A stretch of 64,000 bases of DNA, from positions 1,550,001 to 1,614,000 of the forward strand of contig CBDAQR010000003.1 of NCBI GenBank assembly GCA_965199055.1, in the 5' to 3' direction. This stretch comes from CBDAQR01 sp965199055. GTDB taxonomy: Bacteria; Pseudomonadota; Gammaproteobacteria; Pseudomonadales; Halieaceae. Both the position numbers and the translations under genes were made by a program. Of this stretch, positions 43,245 to 52,264 are shown piece by piece. Numbering within the stretch: position 1 is the stretch's first letter; every line of letters begins with the position of its first letter. A model generated the notes under the pieces. It searched no databases. It worked only from the letters and a program-made list of their open reading frames with translations, and was not told the origin of the DNA.

Positions 43245-44039
43245 TTATTCAAACAGGTCGGGCTGCTCGGCGCTAATCACGTCGTACAACGGCTGGAAGC
43301 TGAACCAACCTGCCAGCGTACTGCCCACGGTTTCACGCGTGTTCAAGGCATGCTCATGATCGATCAGCTTCGGCGTACCAGCAGCTTCGGCCATTAACTG
43401 AGCCTGACAGCTGCGCTCCATCGTTATAAACCACCAGGCAGCCTCATCAACGCTCTGACCGACAGTCAGCAGGCCATGGTTTTGCAGAATCGCTGCCTTC
43501 TTGTCGCCCAGTGCCGCGGCGATACGCTTCCCTTCGCTGTCGTCCAGAACAACACCTGTGAAATCATCAAACACCGCGTGGTCTTCATAGAAGGCGCACA
43601 CGTCCTGGGTGATCGGATCCAACGGGCGTCCGAGGGTGGACCAGGCTTTGCCGTAAACGGAGTGTGAGTGTGCCGCGGCTGTCACGTTGGGGTTAGCCAT
43701 GTGAATCTGCGAATGAATTGTAAAGGCCGCACCATTCAGTAGACCGTTGCCCTCAACAATCTCACCCGTATGGCTGACCAGCAGCAAATCCGACACCTTC
43801 ATTTGTTTGAAGGACTTGCCCATCGGATTCACCCAGAAGTGATCCAGCCGCTCGGGATCGCGCGCGGTGATGTGCCCAGCCACCCCCTCATCGAAGCCAA
43901 ATTTTCCAAACAAGCGGAACGCCGCGGCCAGCTTCTGCTTGCGCTCGGTGCGTTGTTCCTCGATGGTCTGGGGCTGCGCCTCGAGCAAGTCGTCGGCTGC
44001 ATCGCGGTTCATTATGATATCGTTCGCTGCATCGTTCAT
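43245..44039 (-). CDS. Class II aldolase/adducin-family protein
   Basis: 264 residues. Zinc ligands are visible as HSHSVYGKAW and NHGLLTVG (third His), with GVAGHITARDPE and MGKSFKQMKVSDLLLVSHTG typical of the fuculose-aldolase fold. Members cleave sugar phosphates or act as decarboxylases; in this subgroup (similar to putative aldolases with a GHIT motif) the substrate is unknown. GGGAGAAG precedes the ATG. It is divergent from the Crp-like regulator, 37 bases apart. Confidence 0.9.
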   Translation of the reverse strand: MNDAANDIIMNRDAADDLLEAQPQTIEEQRTERKQKLAAAFRLFGKFGFDEGVAGHITARDPERLDHFWVNPMGKSFKQMKVSDLLLVSHTGEIVEGNGLLNGAAFTIHSQIHMANPNVTAAAHSHSVYGKAWSTLGRPLDPITQDVCAFYEDHAVFDDFTGVVLDDSEGKRIAAALGDKKAAILQNHGLLTVGQSVDEAAWWFITMERSCQAQLMAEAAGTPKLIDHEHALNTRETVGSTLAGWFSFQPLYDVISAEQPDLFE

Positions 44040-44076
44040 GGGTCTTCTCCCTTTCTTCGAAGGTATGGGCTGAGTC

Positions 44077-44670
44077 TTGGTAAATACGGCAGATCTACAA
44101 CCCTGGTTTGATCAGTGGGCTATCACTGACCCCTCTATTCTTAGTGACTGGATTGCAGGCATGCGTCGGGTTGATTTCGATGCCGACCAATTTCTGGTCA
44201 ACGCCGGCGATCACTCTCGGCACGTTTTCCTGCTGCAATCCGGACTCGTTCGTCTGTTCTACAACACCCCGGATGGCAAGGAACGCAATAAGGCGTTCTT
44301 TGGCGAGGGCGACATCACCGGCGCCATCAGCGCGGCCATGACTGGCTCACCAGCACCCTTCTCCATTCAGGCCCTCGAGGCCGGTTCACTGATACAGACC
44401 GACTTCGAGCCACTGCATAAACTTGCTCCCGAGCATCCCCAGGCCAGCCAGCTCATGATTGATCTCCTGGCGAAAGCCTTCATCCGCAACGAACGGCGTG
44501 AAGCCCTGTTCCTGACCGGCAACGCGGAGCAGCGTTACCGCTCATTAATAGAGAACGAACCCTGGCTGCTGGATCGGGTACCGCAATTCCACATCGCCTC
44601 CTACATTGGCGTCGACGCGGTATCTCTATCCAGACTCAAGCGCAAGCTTGACGATGATAATGCGGGATAA
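44077..44670 (+). CDS. Crp/Fnr-family transcriptional regulator
   Basis: 197 residues from TTG 44077. The cyclic-nucleotide-binding-like barrel spans VDFDADQFLVNAGDHSRHVFLLQSGLVRLFYNTPDGKERNKAFFGEGDITG, and the C-terminal helix-turn-helix is short: FHIASYIGVDAVSLSRLKRKL. The PRP/phosphate-binding signature of CRP is not obvious, and there are no Fnr-type cysteines, so the signal is unknown. TTG is used because ATG 44065 is followed at once by a stop in its frame. It may control the divergent aldolase gene. Confidence 0.82.
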   Translation: MVNTADLQPWFDQWAITDPSILSDWIAGMRRVDFDADQFLVNAGDHSRHVFLLQSGLVRLFYNTPDGKERNKAFFGEGDITGAISAAMTGSPAPFSIQALEAGSLIQTDFEPLHKLAPEHPQASQLMIDLLAKAFIRNERREALFLTGNAEQRYRSLIENEPWLLDRVPQFHIASYIGVDAVSLSRLKRKLDDDNAG

Positions 44671-44683
44671 CTCAAGCCGCGTC

Positions 44684-44699
44684 CTTAACAAATGTTAAG
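44684..44699. other. Inverted repeat CTTAACA-AA-TGTTAAG
   Basis: A perfect 7-base inverted repeat lies in the short gap between the convergent Crp-like and NCS2 permease genes. No U-run follows, so terminator function is weakly supported; an operator or a structural element is possible. Confidence 0.35.
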
Positions 44700-44750
44700 C
44701 GACTGCAGCCTGCTCTAAGGCAATATCTACTAGTTCTTCTCAGGCATTGT

Positions 44751-46064
44751 CTAGAGGAATGCGAACTTGGCGAGAAATATCGCCGCCAGCACGTAGGCGC
44801 CGGGAGAAATATCGGCTCGGCGCCCTACACACAGCTTGATCACCACATAACTGATGAAGCCCACCGCGATGCCGTTGGCGATCGAGAAGGTGAGTGGAAT
44901 CATGACGATCATCAGCAGTGCGGGCACTACTTCGCTCATATCGGCCCAATCGAGTTTTTCCATGCCGGTCATCATCAGCATAGCGACATACACCAGCGCG
45001 CCCGCAGTGGCATAGGCCGGCACCATACCGGCCAAAGGAGCAAAGAAAATGGCCAGCAGGAACAAGCAGCCAACCACGACCGCCGTTAGTCCGGTACGCC
45101 CCCCTGCCGCAACGCCAGCAGCACTCTCGACGTAACTGGTGACCGGCGCACAGCCCAGGAAGGCGCCCAGCACGCTGGAGGTGCTGTCCGCTTTCAGCGC
45201 TCGATCGAGATTCTGGATTTTGCCATTGGCATCGACCAGGTTGGCGCGGCTGGCCACTCCAAGCAGCGTACCGGCGGTATCAAACAGATTCACAAACAAA
45301 AATGCGATAATCACCGACACCATAGCCAGATCCAGTGCCCCCGCAATATCCAGTTGCATGAATGTGGGTGCAAGACTCGGCGGCGCTGACACCAGCCCCT
45401 GGTACTCCACCAGGCCAAAAGGAATCCCGAGCAGGGTCACGCCCAGCACCCCAATGATCATGGCACCGTGCACCTGGCGCTGGCTCAGCACTGCCATCAC
45501 CAGAAATCCCAGGGCACCCAGAAAAGGCCCGGGTTCAGTCAGGTCACCGAGGGTAATCAACGTAGCTGGGTTATCAACCACGATGCCAGCATTGCGCAGA
45601 CCAATGAAACCGATGAAAAGACCCACGCCGGCGGCCATGGCGATGCGCATATCCATGGGAATACTTTCCAGCATCCAGCCACGGATACGCGTCACACTCA
45701 TGATGACAAACAGCACGCCCGCTATGAACACTGCACCCAGGGCAACCTCCCAGCTGTAGCCCATCTCCGCGACAACAGTGTAGGTAAAGAACGCATTGAG
45801 CCCCATCCCCGGCGCCAATCCTACCGGCCAATTGGCATACAAACCCATGATGAAGCAGGCAATCGCAGCACCTAGACAGGTCGCCACAAAAGCCGCTCCA
45901 TGGTCCATCCCCGCCGACGCCATCATCTGTGGATTCACAAAGATGATATACGCCATGGTAACGAAGGTGGTCAGGCCTCCCAGCAACTCGCGGCGCACGG
46001 TGCTGCCGTGCTGCTGCAACTGGAAAAATCCGCTGAGGGCTCCTTCGCTGGATACCTGCGACAT
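44751..46064 (-). CDS. NCS2-family purine permease (AzgA/GhxP-like)
   Basis: 437 residues, about 13-14 membrane segments. GLTTFVTMAYIIFVNPQMM at the start, LAPGMGLNAFFTYTVV and LFVNLFDTAGTLLGVASRANL are the AzgA-type signatures of proton-coupled adenine/guanine/hypoxanthine transporters. It would take up purine bases across the inner membrane. It is divergent from a phosphoribosyltransferase gene, which would convert the imported base to a nucleotide, and lies a few kilobases from a nucleoside-cleaving lipoprotein. Confidence 0.92.
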   Translation of the reverse strand: MSQVSSEGALSGFFQLQQHGSTVRRELLGGLTTFVTMAYIIFVNPQMMASAGMDHGAAFVATCLGAAIACFIMGLYANWPVGLAPGMGLNAFFTYTVVAEMGYSWEVALGAVFIAGVLFVIMSVTRIRGWMLESIPMDMRIAMAAGVGLFIGFIGLRNAGIVVDNPATLITLGDLTEPGPFLGALGFLVMAVLSQRQVHGAMIIGVLGVTLLGIPFGLVEYQGLVSAPPSLAPTFMQLDIAGALDLAMVSVIIAFLFVNLFDTAGTLLGVASRANLVDANGKIQNLDRALKADSTSSVLGAFLGCAPVTSYVESAAGVAAGGRTGLTAVVVGCLFLLAIFFAPLAGMVPAYATAGALVYVAMLMMTGMEKLDWADMSEVVPALLMIVMIPLTFSIANGIAVGFISYVVIKLCVGRRADISPGAYVLAAIFLAKFAFL

Positions 46065-46178
46065 AACTGCTCCATGGAATTCGTGTTGTTAGGGTCAGGG
46101 GAGTGTACGTAAATGAGGTCTTAGGCACCACAAAGGACTATGCTAGGCTTCAGCTTTTCTCGGCTCGGCACCACTACC

Positions 46179-46748
46179 ATGGATAAACACTACATCAGCT
46201 CATCGCAACTGCTGCGGGACTCCTTTGATCTGGCTTAGCGCGTGTACGAGAGCGGCTTTCGGCCCAACTACATCGTTGGCGTTTGGCGAGGCGGTGCCCC
46301 GGTGGGGATAGCCGTGCAGGAGTTACTCGACGTACTGGGCGTGAAATCTGACCATATCGCCATCCGCACCTCTTCCTATACCGGCATCGGTGAACGCTCT
46401 CGCCACGTGCAGGTGCATGGCCTCAATTATCTGATTCGCCGATTGGAGTCGGAGGATTCACTGCTTATCGTCGACGACGTCCACGACACCGGCCTGAGCA
46501 TTGACCAGACCATTCGCGACCTGGAAGCGGCCTGCAAGAAAAACACACCCGAAGTACGCATTGCCACGCCCTATTACAAGCCGGCCAACAATAAGACCGA
46601 CAGAGTGCCCGACTACTTTGTACACGAATCCGATGAGTGGCTGGTGTTTCCGCACGAGCTGGATGGATTGAGCATTAAAGAGATTGCGGCCAACAAGCCA
46701 GAACTGGCCCACATGGTCGAGGCGATTGCCGCCGCGAAAGGTGCTTGA
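46179..46748 (+). pseudogene. Phosphoribosyltransferase (hypoxanthine PRT-like) with in-frame amber codon
   Basis: The frame from ATG 46179 encodes MDKHYISSSQLLRDSFDLA, then TAG (46236-46238), then RVYESGFRPNYIVGVWRGGAPVGIAVQELLD. The PRPP-binding motif LLIVDDVHDTG is intact downstream. The residues before and after the stop are what one expects of the family, with Gln (CAG) or similar at the stop, so this looks like a point nonsense mutation. A shortened protein of 168 residues could start at GTG 46242, but no ribosome binding site precedes it and the first helix would be lost. The active-site domain is otherwise complete. It could be a recent pseudogene, a sequencing error or a readthrough case. 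Confidence 0.75.
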
Positions 46749-46755
46749 AGCGGCC

Positions 46756-47331
46756 TTAATCCTTGCTGAATTGCCTGATCAGTTCAGCATGGTCCGGAAA
46801 CTGCTGCACCAGGCTTGCCGCTACCCCCAGAGTCATATCTGCGTACTCGAAGCCCGGGGAGACTGCTTCGCTGATTAGCCCGTAGTCACCCTTCTCCAGG
46901 TGAGAGGCCTTCCAGGTTCCGCCTGTTACCGCCATTTGCAGGACATGCCCCTGGCTTGGATCAGGGCCCATGACAACGCGCTCCAAACGACCATCGGGGT
47001 GAATTAAATAATAGATAATGGGGGCGCCCAGATGAAAAAAGTGCAGGATGTCTGACTTGTTGAGATGCCAGTGACCCACCGGCGATTCCTGCGTCAGCAA
47101 ATAGTAAATGGAGGTCATGGTGAAACGCGGCCCATCGCCCTGGTCGATCTTGTCGCGATGCCCCGCTTCGAAGGTACGCCGGAAATAACCCCCTTCCACA
47201 TGGGGCTGCAAGCCCAGCGTTTCGATCAAGGTATCGATATCCACAGCATTCTCCGGTTTAGTCTGTGGCTCACTTGCAACGCTCCCCCAACTCATCAGCA
47301 GCGTCATGAGCAATATAGAAACGCGCATCAT
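46756..47331 (-). CDS. Exported cupin_5 (DUF985) family protein
   Basis: 191 residues. A signal peptide (RVSILLMTLLMSWGSVASE) precedes a DUF985 cupin: LIETLGLQPHVEGGYFRRTF, TSIYYLLTQESPVGHWHLNKSDILHFFHLG and GDYGLISEAVSPGFEYADMTLG. Metal-binding His residues of the cupin barrel are visible (GHWH). Most members I know lack a signal peptide, so export is notable. The gene overlaps the upstream amidohydrolase by ATGA, suggesting cotranscription and perhaps a shared periplasmic substrate. Confidence 0.85.
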   Translation of the reverse strand: MMRVSILLMTLLMSWGSVASEPQTKPENAVDIDTLIETLGLQPHVEGGYFRRTFEAGHRDKIDQGDGPRFTMTSIYYLLTQESPVGHWHLNKSDILHFFHLGAPIIYYLIHPDGRLERVVMGPDPSQGHVLQMAVTGGTWKASHLEKGDYGLISEAVSPGFEYADMTLGVAASLVQQFPDHAELIRQFSKD

Positions 47332-48737
47332 TTAGATGTGCCAGCAAGCGCAGCACGAATCTGACCACGAATGCGCTCAACATCCTTACGCAACGCCGCC
47401 TCATCAATCGTTAACACGGCTCGCTCCTCCATGAGTAGCTTTCCCGCGACCATGGTGGTCACCACATCCTGGCTATCGAGCACGTAAACCAGATGCGATT
47501 CGATGTCGTAGAGCGGGCCGTGCCGAACTTCGGTGAAATCGAGCTGGATGAGGTCGGCCTGCTTACCCACAGCCAACTCTCCCGTTACCTTACCCAGGCC
47601 CACGGCCTTGGCGCCCATCAACGTCGCCATATTGAGCGCCGTGCCAGCGGGTATTGCCGTGGGATCATTCGCTTTGAGCTTGTGCACCAATGCCGCCAGG
47701 CGCACCTCCTCCCACATATCCAGGTCGTTGTTCGATGCAGCACCATCGGTACCCAAACCCACATTGACACCGGCCGCAATCATGGCGCTCACGGGCGCCA
47801 CGCCGGCGCCGAGCTTCATATTGGAGGTTGGGTTGTGCACCGCACCCACCCCCTTCTCAGCGACAATGCGAATATCCTCCTGATTCAACTGAATCATATG
47901 CGCGCCGATCACCTGCTGTTCAAACAAGCCTGTCGAAGCGACATGCTGCACCGGCGTGGTCTCATAGTTCTCCATCACAAACTGGGATTCAGATGGTGCT
48001 TCGGCAATATGCATGGAAATGGGCGCGTTGAGCTCGGCCGCCACACGAGCAGTAGCCGAAATATGCTGGGGAACCACGGTGTAGGGCGCATGCGGTGCAA
48101 ACGCAGGCGTTATTCTGGGATGTTTGCCCTGCCACTCGCGCACAAACTTAATCGCAGCGGCGAAGGAGTCGTCCCAACCCCTGAAGCCAGGACTGGGGAA
48201 GTCGATATGCGGCGCCGCCACAATAGCGCGCAGGCCACAGCGGTCGACCACACCGGCGATCACCTCAGGATAGAAATACATATCCACGAAGCTCGTGGTG
48301 CCGGACTCAATCATTTCCCAGCAGGCCAGTGTAGTGCCAACCCGCACAAACTCGGGATCGACAAAACGTCCCTCCATCGGGAACACGTAGGCGTTCAACC
48401 AGGTCATGAGATCGAGGTCATCAACCATGCCGCGGAACAACGTCATCGAAGTGTGGGTATGCCCGTTGACCAGACCGGGCATAACGACTCGCCCTTTTCC
48501 GGGAAGGATTTTTTCCGCGCGGAAGCGCTGGCTGATCTCAGCCCAAGGCCCAACCGCTGCGATCTGATCACCTTTTACCACCACGGCCGCGTCGATCAGC
48601 GGGGCTGTGCCCGGTGTCATCGACAACACATAGTCGCCCCGAATGATAACGTCGGCGGTCTGCAGAGATTCTGCCTGCACCGGCAGCGAGGCCCCCAGGG
48701 CGCCCAAAAACAGTGCAATTACGGCTCTCACCAACAT
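47328..48737 (-). CDS. Exported amidohydrolase (TRZ/ATZ, MTA/SAH-deaminase-like)
   Basis: 469 residues. A signal peptide (LVRAVIALFLGALGASLPVQAE) precedes a metal-dependent amidohydrolase: GLVNGHTHTSMTLFRG (HxH), PHAPYTV, ISMHIAEAPSE, the late His in GAHMIQLN and GTDGAASNNDLDMWEEV with the catalytic Asp. The closest general family is 5-methylthioadenosine/S-adenosylhomocysteine deaminase or guanine deaminase. These enzymes are normally cytoplasmic, so an exported version would deaminate nucleosides or bases in the periplasm (inference). This suits the adjoining purine permease and nucleoside cluster. Confidence 0.88.
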   Translation of the reverse strand: MLVRAVIALFLGALGASLPVQAESLQTADVIIRGDYVLSMTPGTAPLIDAAVVVKGDQIAAVGPWAEISQRFRAEKILPGKGRVVMPGLVNGHTHTSMTLFRGMVDDLDLMTWLNAYVFPMEGRFVDPEFVRVGTTLACWEMIESGTTSFVDMYFYPEVIAGVVDRCGLRAIVAAPHIDFPSPGFRGWDDSFAAAIKFVREWQGKHPRITPAFAPHAPYTVVPQHISATARVAAELNAPISMHIAEAPSESQFVMENYETTPVQHVASTGLFEQQVIGAHMIQLNQEDIRIVAEKGVGAVHNPTSNMKLGAGVAPVSAMIAAGVNVGLGTDGAASNNDLDMWEEVRLAALVHKLKANDPTAIPAGTALNMATLMGAKAVGLGKVTGELAVGKQADLIQLDFTEVRHGPLYDIESHLVYVLDSQDVVTTMVAGKLLMEERAVLTIDEAALRKDVERIRGQIRAALAGTSK

Positions 48738-48947
48738 GCGCTTCCCCCAATCTGCTGCACGGCCCGAGAAATTTCGGAAATAGTGGCACTTTGGCCGCGA
48801 AACCCTTGCTAAGTTTTGAAGGGTTCTGGCCTAATTACGTCTAGTGTAAATGGCGGTCACAACACTAACAACACGAGGCCCGGTCTTTGGGCCAACTGCT
48901 ACAAAACAACACCTACAAGACACACCTGATCCCACAAGGAGCTACTC

Positions 48948-51113
48948 ATGAAGTTTAATTCAAAGGTATTGGCGCTGGCCGTGTCATCTACCCTTACTAC
49001 GGGTGCGAACGTGGCAAACGCCCAACTGGAAGAAGTGATTGTTACCGCCCAGAAGCGCGAACAGAGCGTAATGGACGTACCCATTTCAATTGCGACGATG
49101 TCTGATGATCGCCTTAGCGCCATCTTCGAAGGCGGTGCAGATATTCGCGCCCTGTCGGCTCGCGTACCGGGCCTGTACGTCGAATCCTCCAACGGTCGCG
49201 TCGCACCGCGTTTCTATATTCGCGGCCTCGGTAACATCGATTTCGATCTGGGCGCCTCGCAGCCGGTATCCGTTGTTATGGACGAAGTCGTCAAGGAAAA
49301 CGTTGTTCTTAAGAGCTTTCCGATCTTCGATATCGATCGCGTAGAAGTGCTGCGCGGACCGCAGGGTTCACTGTTCGGTCGTAACACCACAGCGGGTATT
49401 GTGAAGCTGGACTCGAACAAGCCAACGGAGGAGTTCTCCGGGCACGCCAAGTTGGATGTCGGTGACCTGGGCACGGTGAACTTCGAAGGTGCATTGAGCG
49501 GCGGCATCGCCGACAACTTGCAGGGTCGTATCGCTGTCCTTTCTCAGAATCGCGATGACTGGATCGACAACGATTTCACCGGCGAAAGTGATGCGATCGG
49601 TGAGATCGAGGAAGTGGCCGTTAAGGGCTTCCTGGCCTGGCAAGCGAGTGAAAATATCGATGTGTTGCTGGGGGCGCAGTACCGCGACCTGGGCGGCACC
49701 TCCTCGCTGTTTCGCGCCAACGTGCTGACCACGGGCGACAATGACCTGAACCAGAACTACGACCGTGAAACGGTGTACTTCGACGGCGGTAATGGCAATC
49801 CACAGGAATACGACAGTCACGGCTTCAACCTGAAGGTCGACTGGGATCTGGGTGATTACACCCTGACCTCGATCACCGCCTACGACGAAGCCGACGGTTA
49901 CAGCCTCGGCGATATCGATGGCGGCAACCTGGTGTTCGGCCCCGGCTTTATCCCCTTCCCTTCTGAAACCCAGGACGACGGCGACATCGAGCAGACCACC
50001 CAGGAAATTCGCTTGTCTAACAACGAGCCGGATCGTCTGTTCTGGCAGGTCGGTGCGTTCTACTTCGACTCTGACCTGGAGGTATTCACCACCAACGGTT
50101 TCAACAACCAGGGCTACAGCGTCGACAACGAAGCATGGGCGCTGTTTGGTCAGGCCGAGTACGACCTGACTGACCAATGGGTACTGACCGCCGGTGTACG
50201 TTACTCCGACGATGACAAAGAACTGGACAGCACTACCGGACAGACCGCGGACGTAGACGACGATGAAGTGTCGGGCAACCTGAGCCTGGCGTACTCGCCG
50301 AGCGAAAATACGACCATTTGGGGTAAGGTCGCCACCGGCTTCCGTGGCCCCACCATTCAGGGTCGTGACATTGCCTTCTTCGGCGCGCCTTCCGTGGCTG
50401 ATTCCGAGACCATCACCTCCTTCGAACTGGGCTATAAGACCGAGTTCTGGGAGAACCGTGCTCGCCTGAATGCGGCCGTGTACTACTACGAAGTCGACGA
50501 TATGCAGTTTTCTGCTGTCGGTGGCGCCGGCAACTTGATCCAGCTGGTAAATGCCGATGAAGGTAATGCAGCTGGCTTTGAAGTCGACCTGGAAGTCGTA
50601 TTCAACGAGTACTTCGACATCACCTTCGGCTATGCCTACGTGGATACCGAAATCGACGACGGCGACCTGGAAGTGGCCGTGTGTGGCTCGGGCCAGTGCA
50701 CGGTAAAAGACCCGGTACGCATCGTCGACAATGGTGATGGCACCTTCTCCAGCTTCGCCAACGTGGATGGCAACGTGTTCCCGAATTCACCGGAGACCAC
50801 CGCCAACTTCACCGCAAGCTTCCGCTACCCCATGGGTGATGGCGAAGTCTTCGCGCTGACTGATTGGGCCTGGCAGGGTGACACTCAGATCTTCCTCTAC
50901 GACTCTCTGGAGTACAAAACGGAAGATCAGTTCGAAGGCGGCCTGCGCGCCGGCTATCGCCAGACCTCCGGCAAGTACGACTGGGAAGTCGCGGCCTGGG
51001 TTCGCAACATCACGGATGAAGAAAACATCCAGGGTGGCGTGGACTTCAACAACAACACGGCTTTCGACAACGAGCCGCGCATCTGGGGCGGCAGCGTGAG
51101 CGTTTCTTTCTAA
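48948..51113 (+). CDS. TonB-dependent outer-membrane receptor of the nucleoside cluster
   Basis: 721 residues. Signal peptide to about ANA-Q (residue 26), a TonB-box-like LEEVIVTAQKREQSVMDVPIS, a plug with DRVEVLRGPQGSLFGRNTTAGIVKL and a barrel ending WGGSVSVSF. AAGGAG precedes the ATG. A strong terminator follows at 51163, so it may be transcribed apart from the permease, nucleosidase and kinase genes that follow in the same direction. By context it imports nucleosides or larger nucleic-acid fragments; this is inference from the neighbours only. The 210-base upstream gap should hold the promoter. Confidence 0.92.
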   Translation: MKFNSKVLALAVSSTLTTGANVANAQLEEVIVTAQKREQSVMDVPISIATMSDDRLSAIFEGGADIRALSARVPGLYVESSNGRVAPRFYIRGLGNIDFDLGASQPVSVVMDEVVKENVVLKSFPIFDIDRVEVLRGPQGSLFGRNTTAGIVKLDSNKPTEEFSGHAKLDVGDLGTVNFEGALSGGIADNLQGRIAVLSQNRDDWIDNDFTGESDAIGEIEEVAVKGFLAWQASENIDVLLGAQYRDLGGTSSLFRANVLTTGDNDLNQNYDRETVYFDGGNGNPQEYDSHGFNLKVDWDLGDYTLTSITAYDEADGYSLGDIDGGNLVFGPGFIPFPSETQDDGDIEQTTQEIRLSNNEPDRLFWQVGAFYFDSDLEVFTTNGFNNQGYSVDNEAWALFGQAEYDLTDQWVLTAGVRYSDDDKELDSTTGQTADVDDDEVSGNLSLAYSPSENTTIWGKVATGFRGPTIQGRDIAFFGAPSVADSETITSFELGYKTEFWENRARLNAAVYYYEVDDMQFSAVGGAGNLIQLVNADEGNAAGFEVDLEVVFNEYFDITFGYAYVDTEIDDGDLEVAVCGSGQCTVKDPVRIVDNGDGTFSSFANVDGNVFPNSPETTANFTASFRYPMGDGEVFALTDWAWQGDTQIFLYDSLEYKTEDQFEGGLRAGYRQTSGKYDWEVAAWVRNITDEENIQGGVDFNNNTAFDNEPRIWGGSVSVSF

Positions 51114-51162
51114 GAGAGACTCGCATGATTCGCGGTACCGATTTACACTGGCTTACCGCACA

Positions 51163-51195
51163 GAAAAACCCCGGCCTCTGTGCCGGGGTTTTTTA
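51163..51195 (+). terminator. Rho-independent terminator after the TonB receptor
   Basis: ACCCCGGC-CTCTGT-GCCGGGGT is a perfect 8-bp stem followed by a run of T residues, starting about 50 bases after the receptor stop. The A-rich 5' flank could allow bidirectional function. Confidence 0.92.
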
Positions 51196-51251
51196 TGGAT
51201 CCCGCTTGGGACCGTTAAAAAACGATAGAAGAAGAATAAAGAGAACAACCC

Positions 51252-52250
51252 ATGATTGTCGTTGAATCCTACTCACTGGCCGTATTTATGTGCTTCATCA
51301 CCATGCTGTGCTGGGGCTCCTGGGCCAACACTCAGAAACTCGCAAGCGAGGAGTGGCAGTTTCAGCTGTTCTACTGGGACTACTCCATCGGCGTACTGCT
51401 GCTGACCTTACTGCTGGCTTTCACCATGGGTAGCACGGGCGAGGAAGGGCGCAGTTTTGTACCCGATATTTCCCAGGCCTCTAACGATGCCATTATCTCT
51501 GCGCTGCTCGGTGGTGCCGTGTTCAACCTGGCCAACATATTGCTGGTCATCGCGATCGATATCGCTGGCCTCGCAGTCGCCTTCCCCGTGGGCATCGGAC
51601 TCGCTTTGGTCATTGGCGTCGTCACGAATTATCTCGCTACACCGGTGGGCGATGCGCTGTTCCTGTTCCTCGGTGTGGGGCTGGTGACTCTGGCGATCGT
51701 GGTCGATGCCATTATCTACCGACGCCTGCCAGCGGACGAGAACAGTTCGGTGGGTAAGGGTTTGATGATTTCCATCATTGCCGGCATCGCCATGGGATTT
51801 TTCTATCGGTTCGTGGCGGCTTCGATGTCCATGGATTTTGCCAACCCAGAGGCCGGGCTGATGACACCCTACTCCGCCGGGGTAGTCTTCTCCATCGGCC
51901 TACTCTTGTCGAACGTCATCTTCCTGGTGCCGCTCATGTATAAGCCGGTATCAGGCGAGGTCGCTCCCATGGGCGAGTATTTCAGCCGCGGCACGCCGAA
52001 ACTGCATCTGGTGGGCATTCTGGGGGGCGCGATCTGGGCACTGGGCTTCAGCTTCAATATTATTGCCGCGGGCGCTGCGGGCTACGCAATTTCCTACGGC
52101 CTGGGCCAGGGCGCGACGATGGTCGCCGCCTTCTGGGGCGTGTTCATCTGGAAGGAATTCAAGGATGCTCCCGAGGGCACTAATTCACTCATCTCGGCCA
52201 TGTTCGCCCTGTTCTTTGTCGGGCTAGGCCTGATCATTTACTCACGTTAG
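51252..52250 (+). CDS. Ureide-permease/GRP-like inner-membrane transporter
   Basis: 332 residues, ten hydrophobic segments. CFITMLCWGSWANTQKL, then FYWDYSIGVLLLTLLLAFTMGSTG resembles plant-type ureide permeases (WDYS, followed by a Gly-rich helix) and the related GRP sugar transporters. The substrate could be a nucleoside, a ureide or ribose. Directly upstream of the nucleoside lipoprotein and ribokinase genes, ribose or nucleoside uptake is most likely. AGAGAACAACCC precedes the ATG, a weak ribosome binding site. Confidence 0.8.
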   Translation: MIVVESYSLAVFMCFITMLCWGSWANTQKLASEEWQFQLFYWDYSIGVLLLTLLLAFTMGSTGEEGRSFVPDISQASNDAIISALLGGAVFNLANILLVIAIDIAGLAVAFPVGIGLALVIGVVTNYLATPVGDALFLFLGVGLVTLAIVVDAIIYRRLPADENSSVGKGLMISIIAGIAMGFFYRFVAASMSMDFANPEAGLMTPYSAGVVFSIGLLLSNVIFLVPLMYKPVSGEVAPMGEYFSRGTPKLHLVGILGGAIWALGFSFNIIAAGAAGYAISYGLGQGATMVAAFWGVFIWKEFKDAPEGTNSLISAMFALFFVGLGLIIYSR

Positions 52251-52264
52251 ATAGAGGTACCGCC

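Noticed and set aside
47493..48812. Long open frame (439 codons) on the plus strand
   Set aside because: It is antisense to the amidohydrolase, rich in His/Arg/Gly with no recognisable domain, and explained by the codon bias of the real gene.
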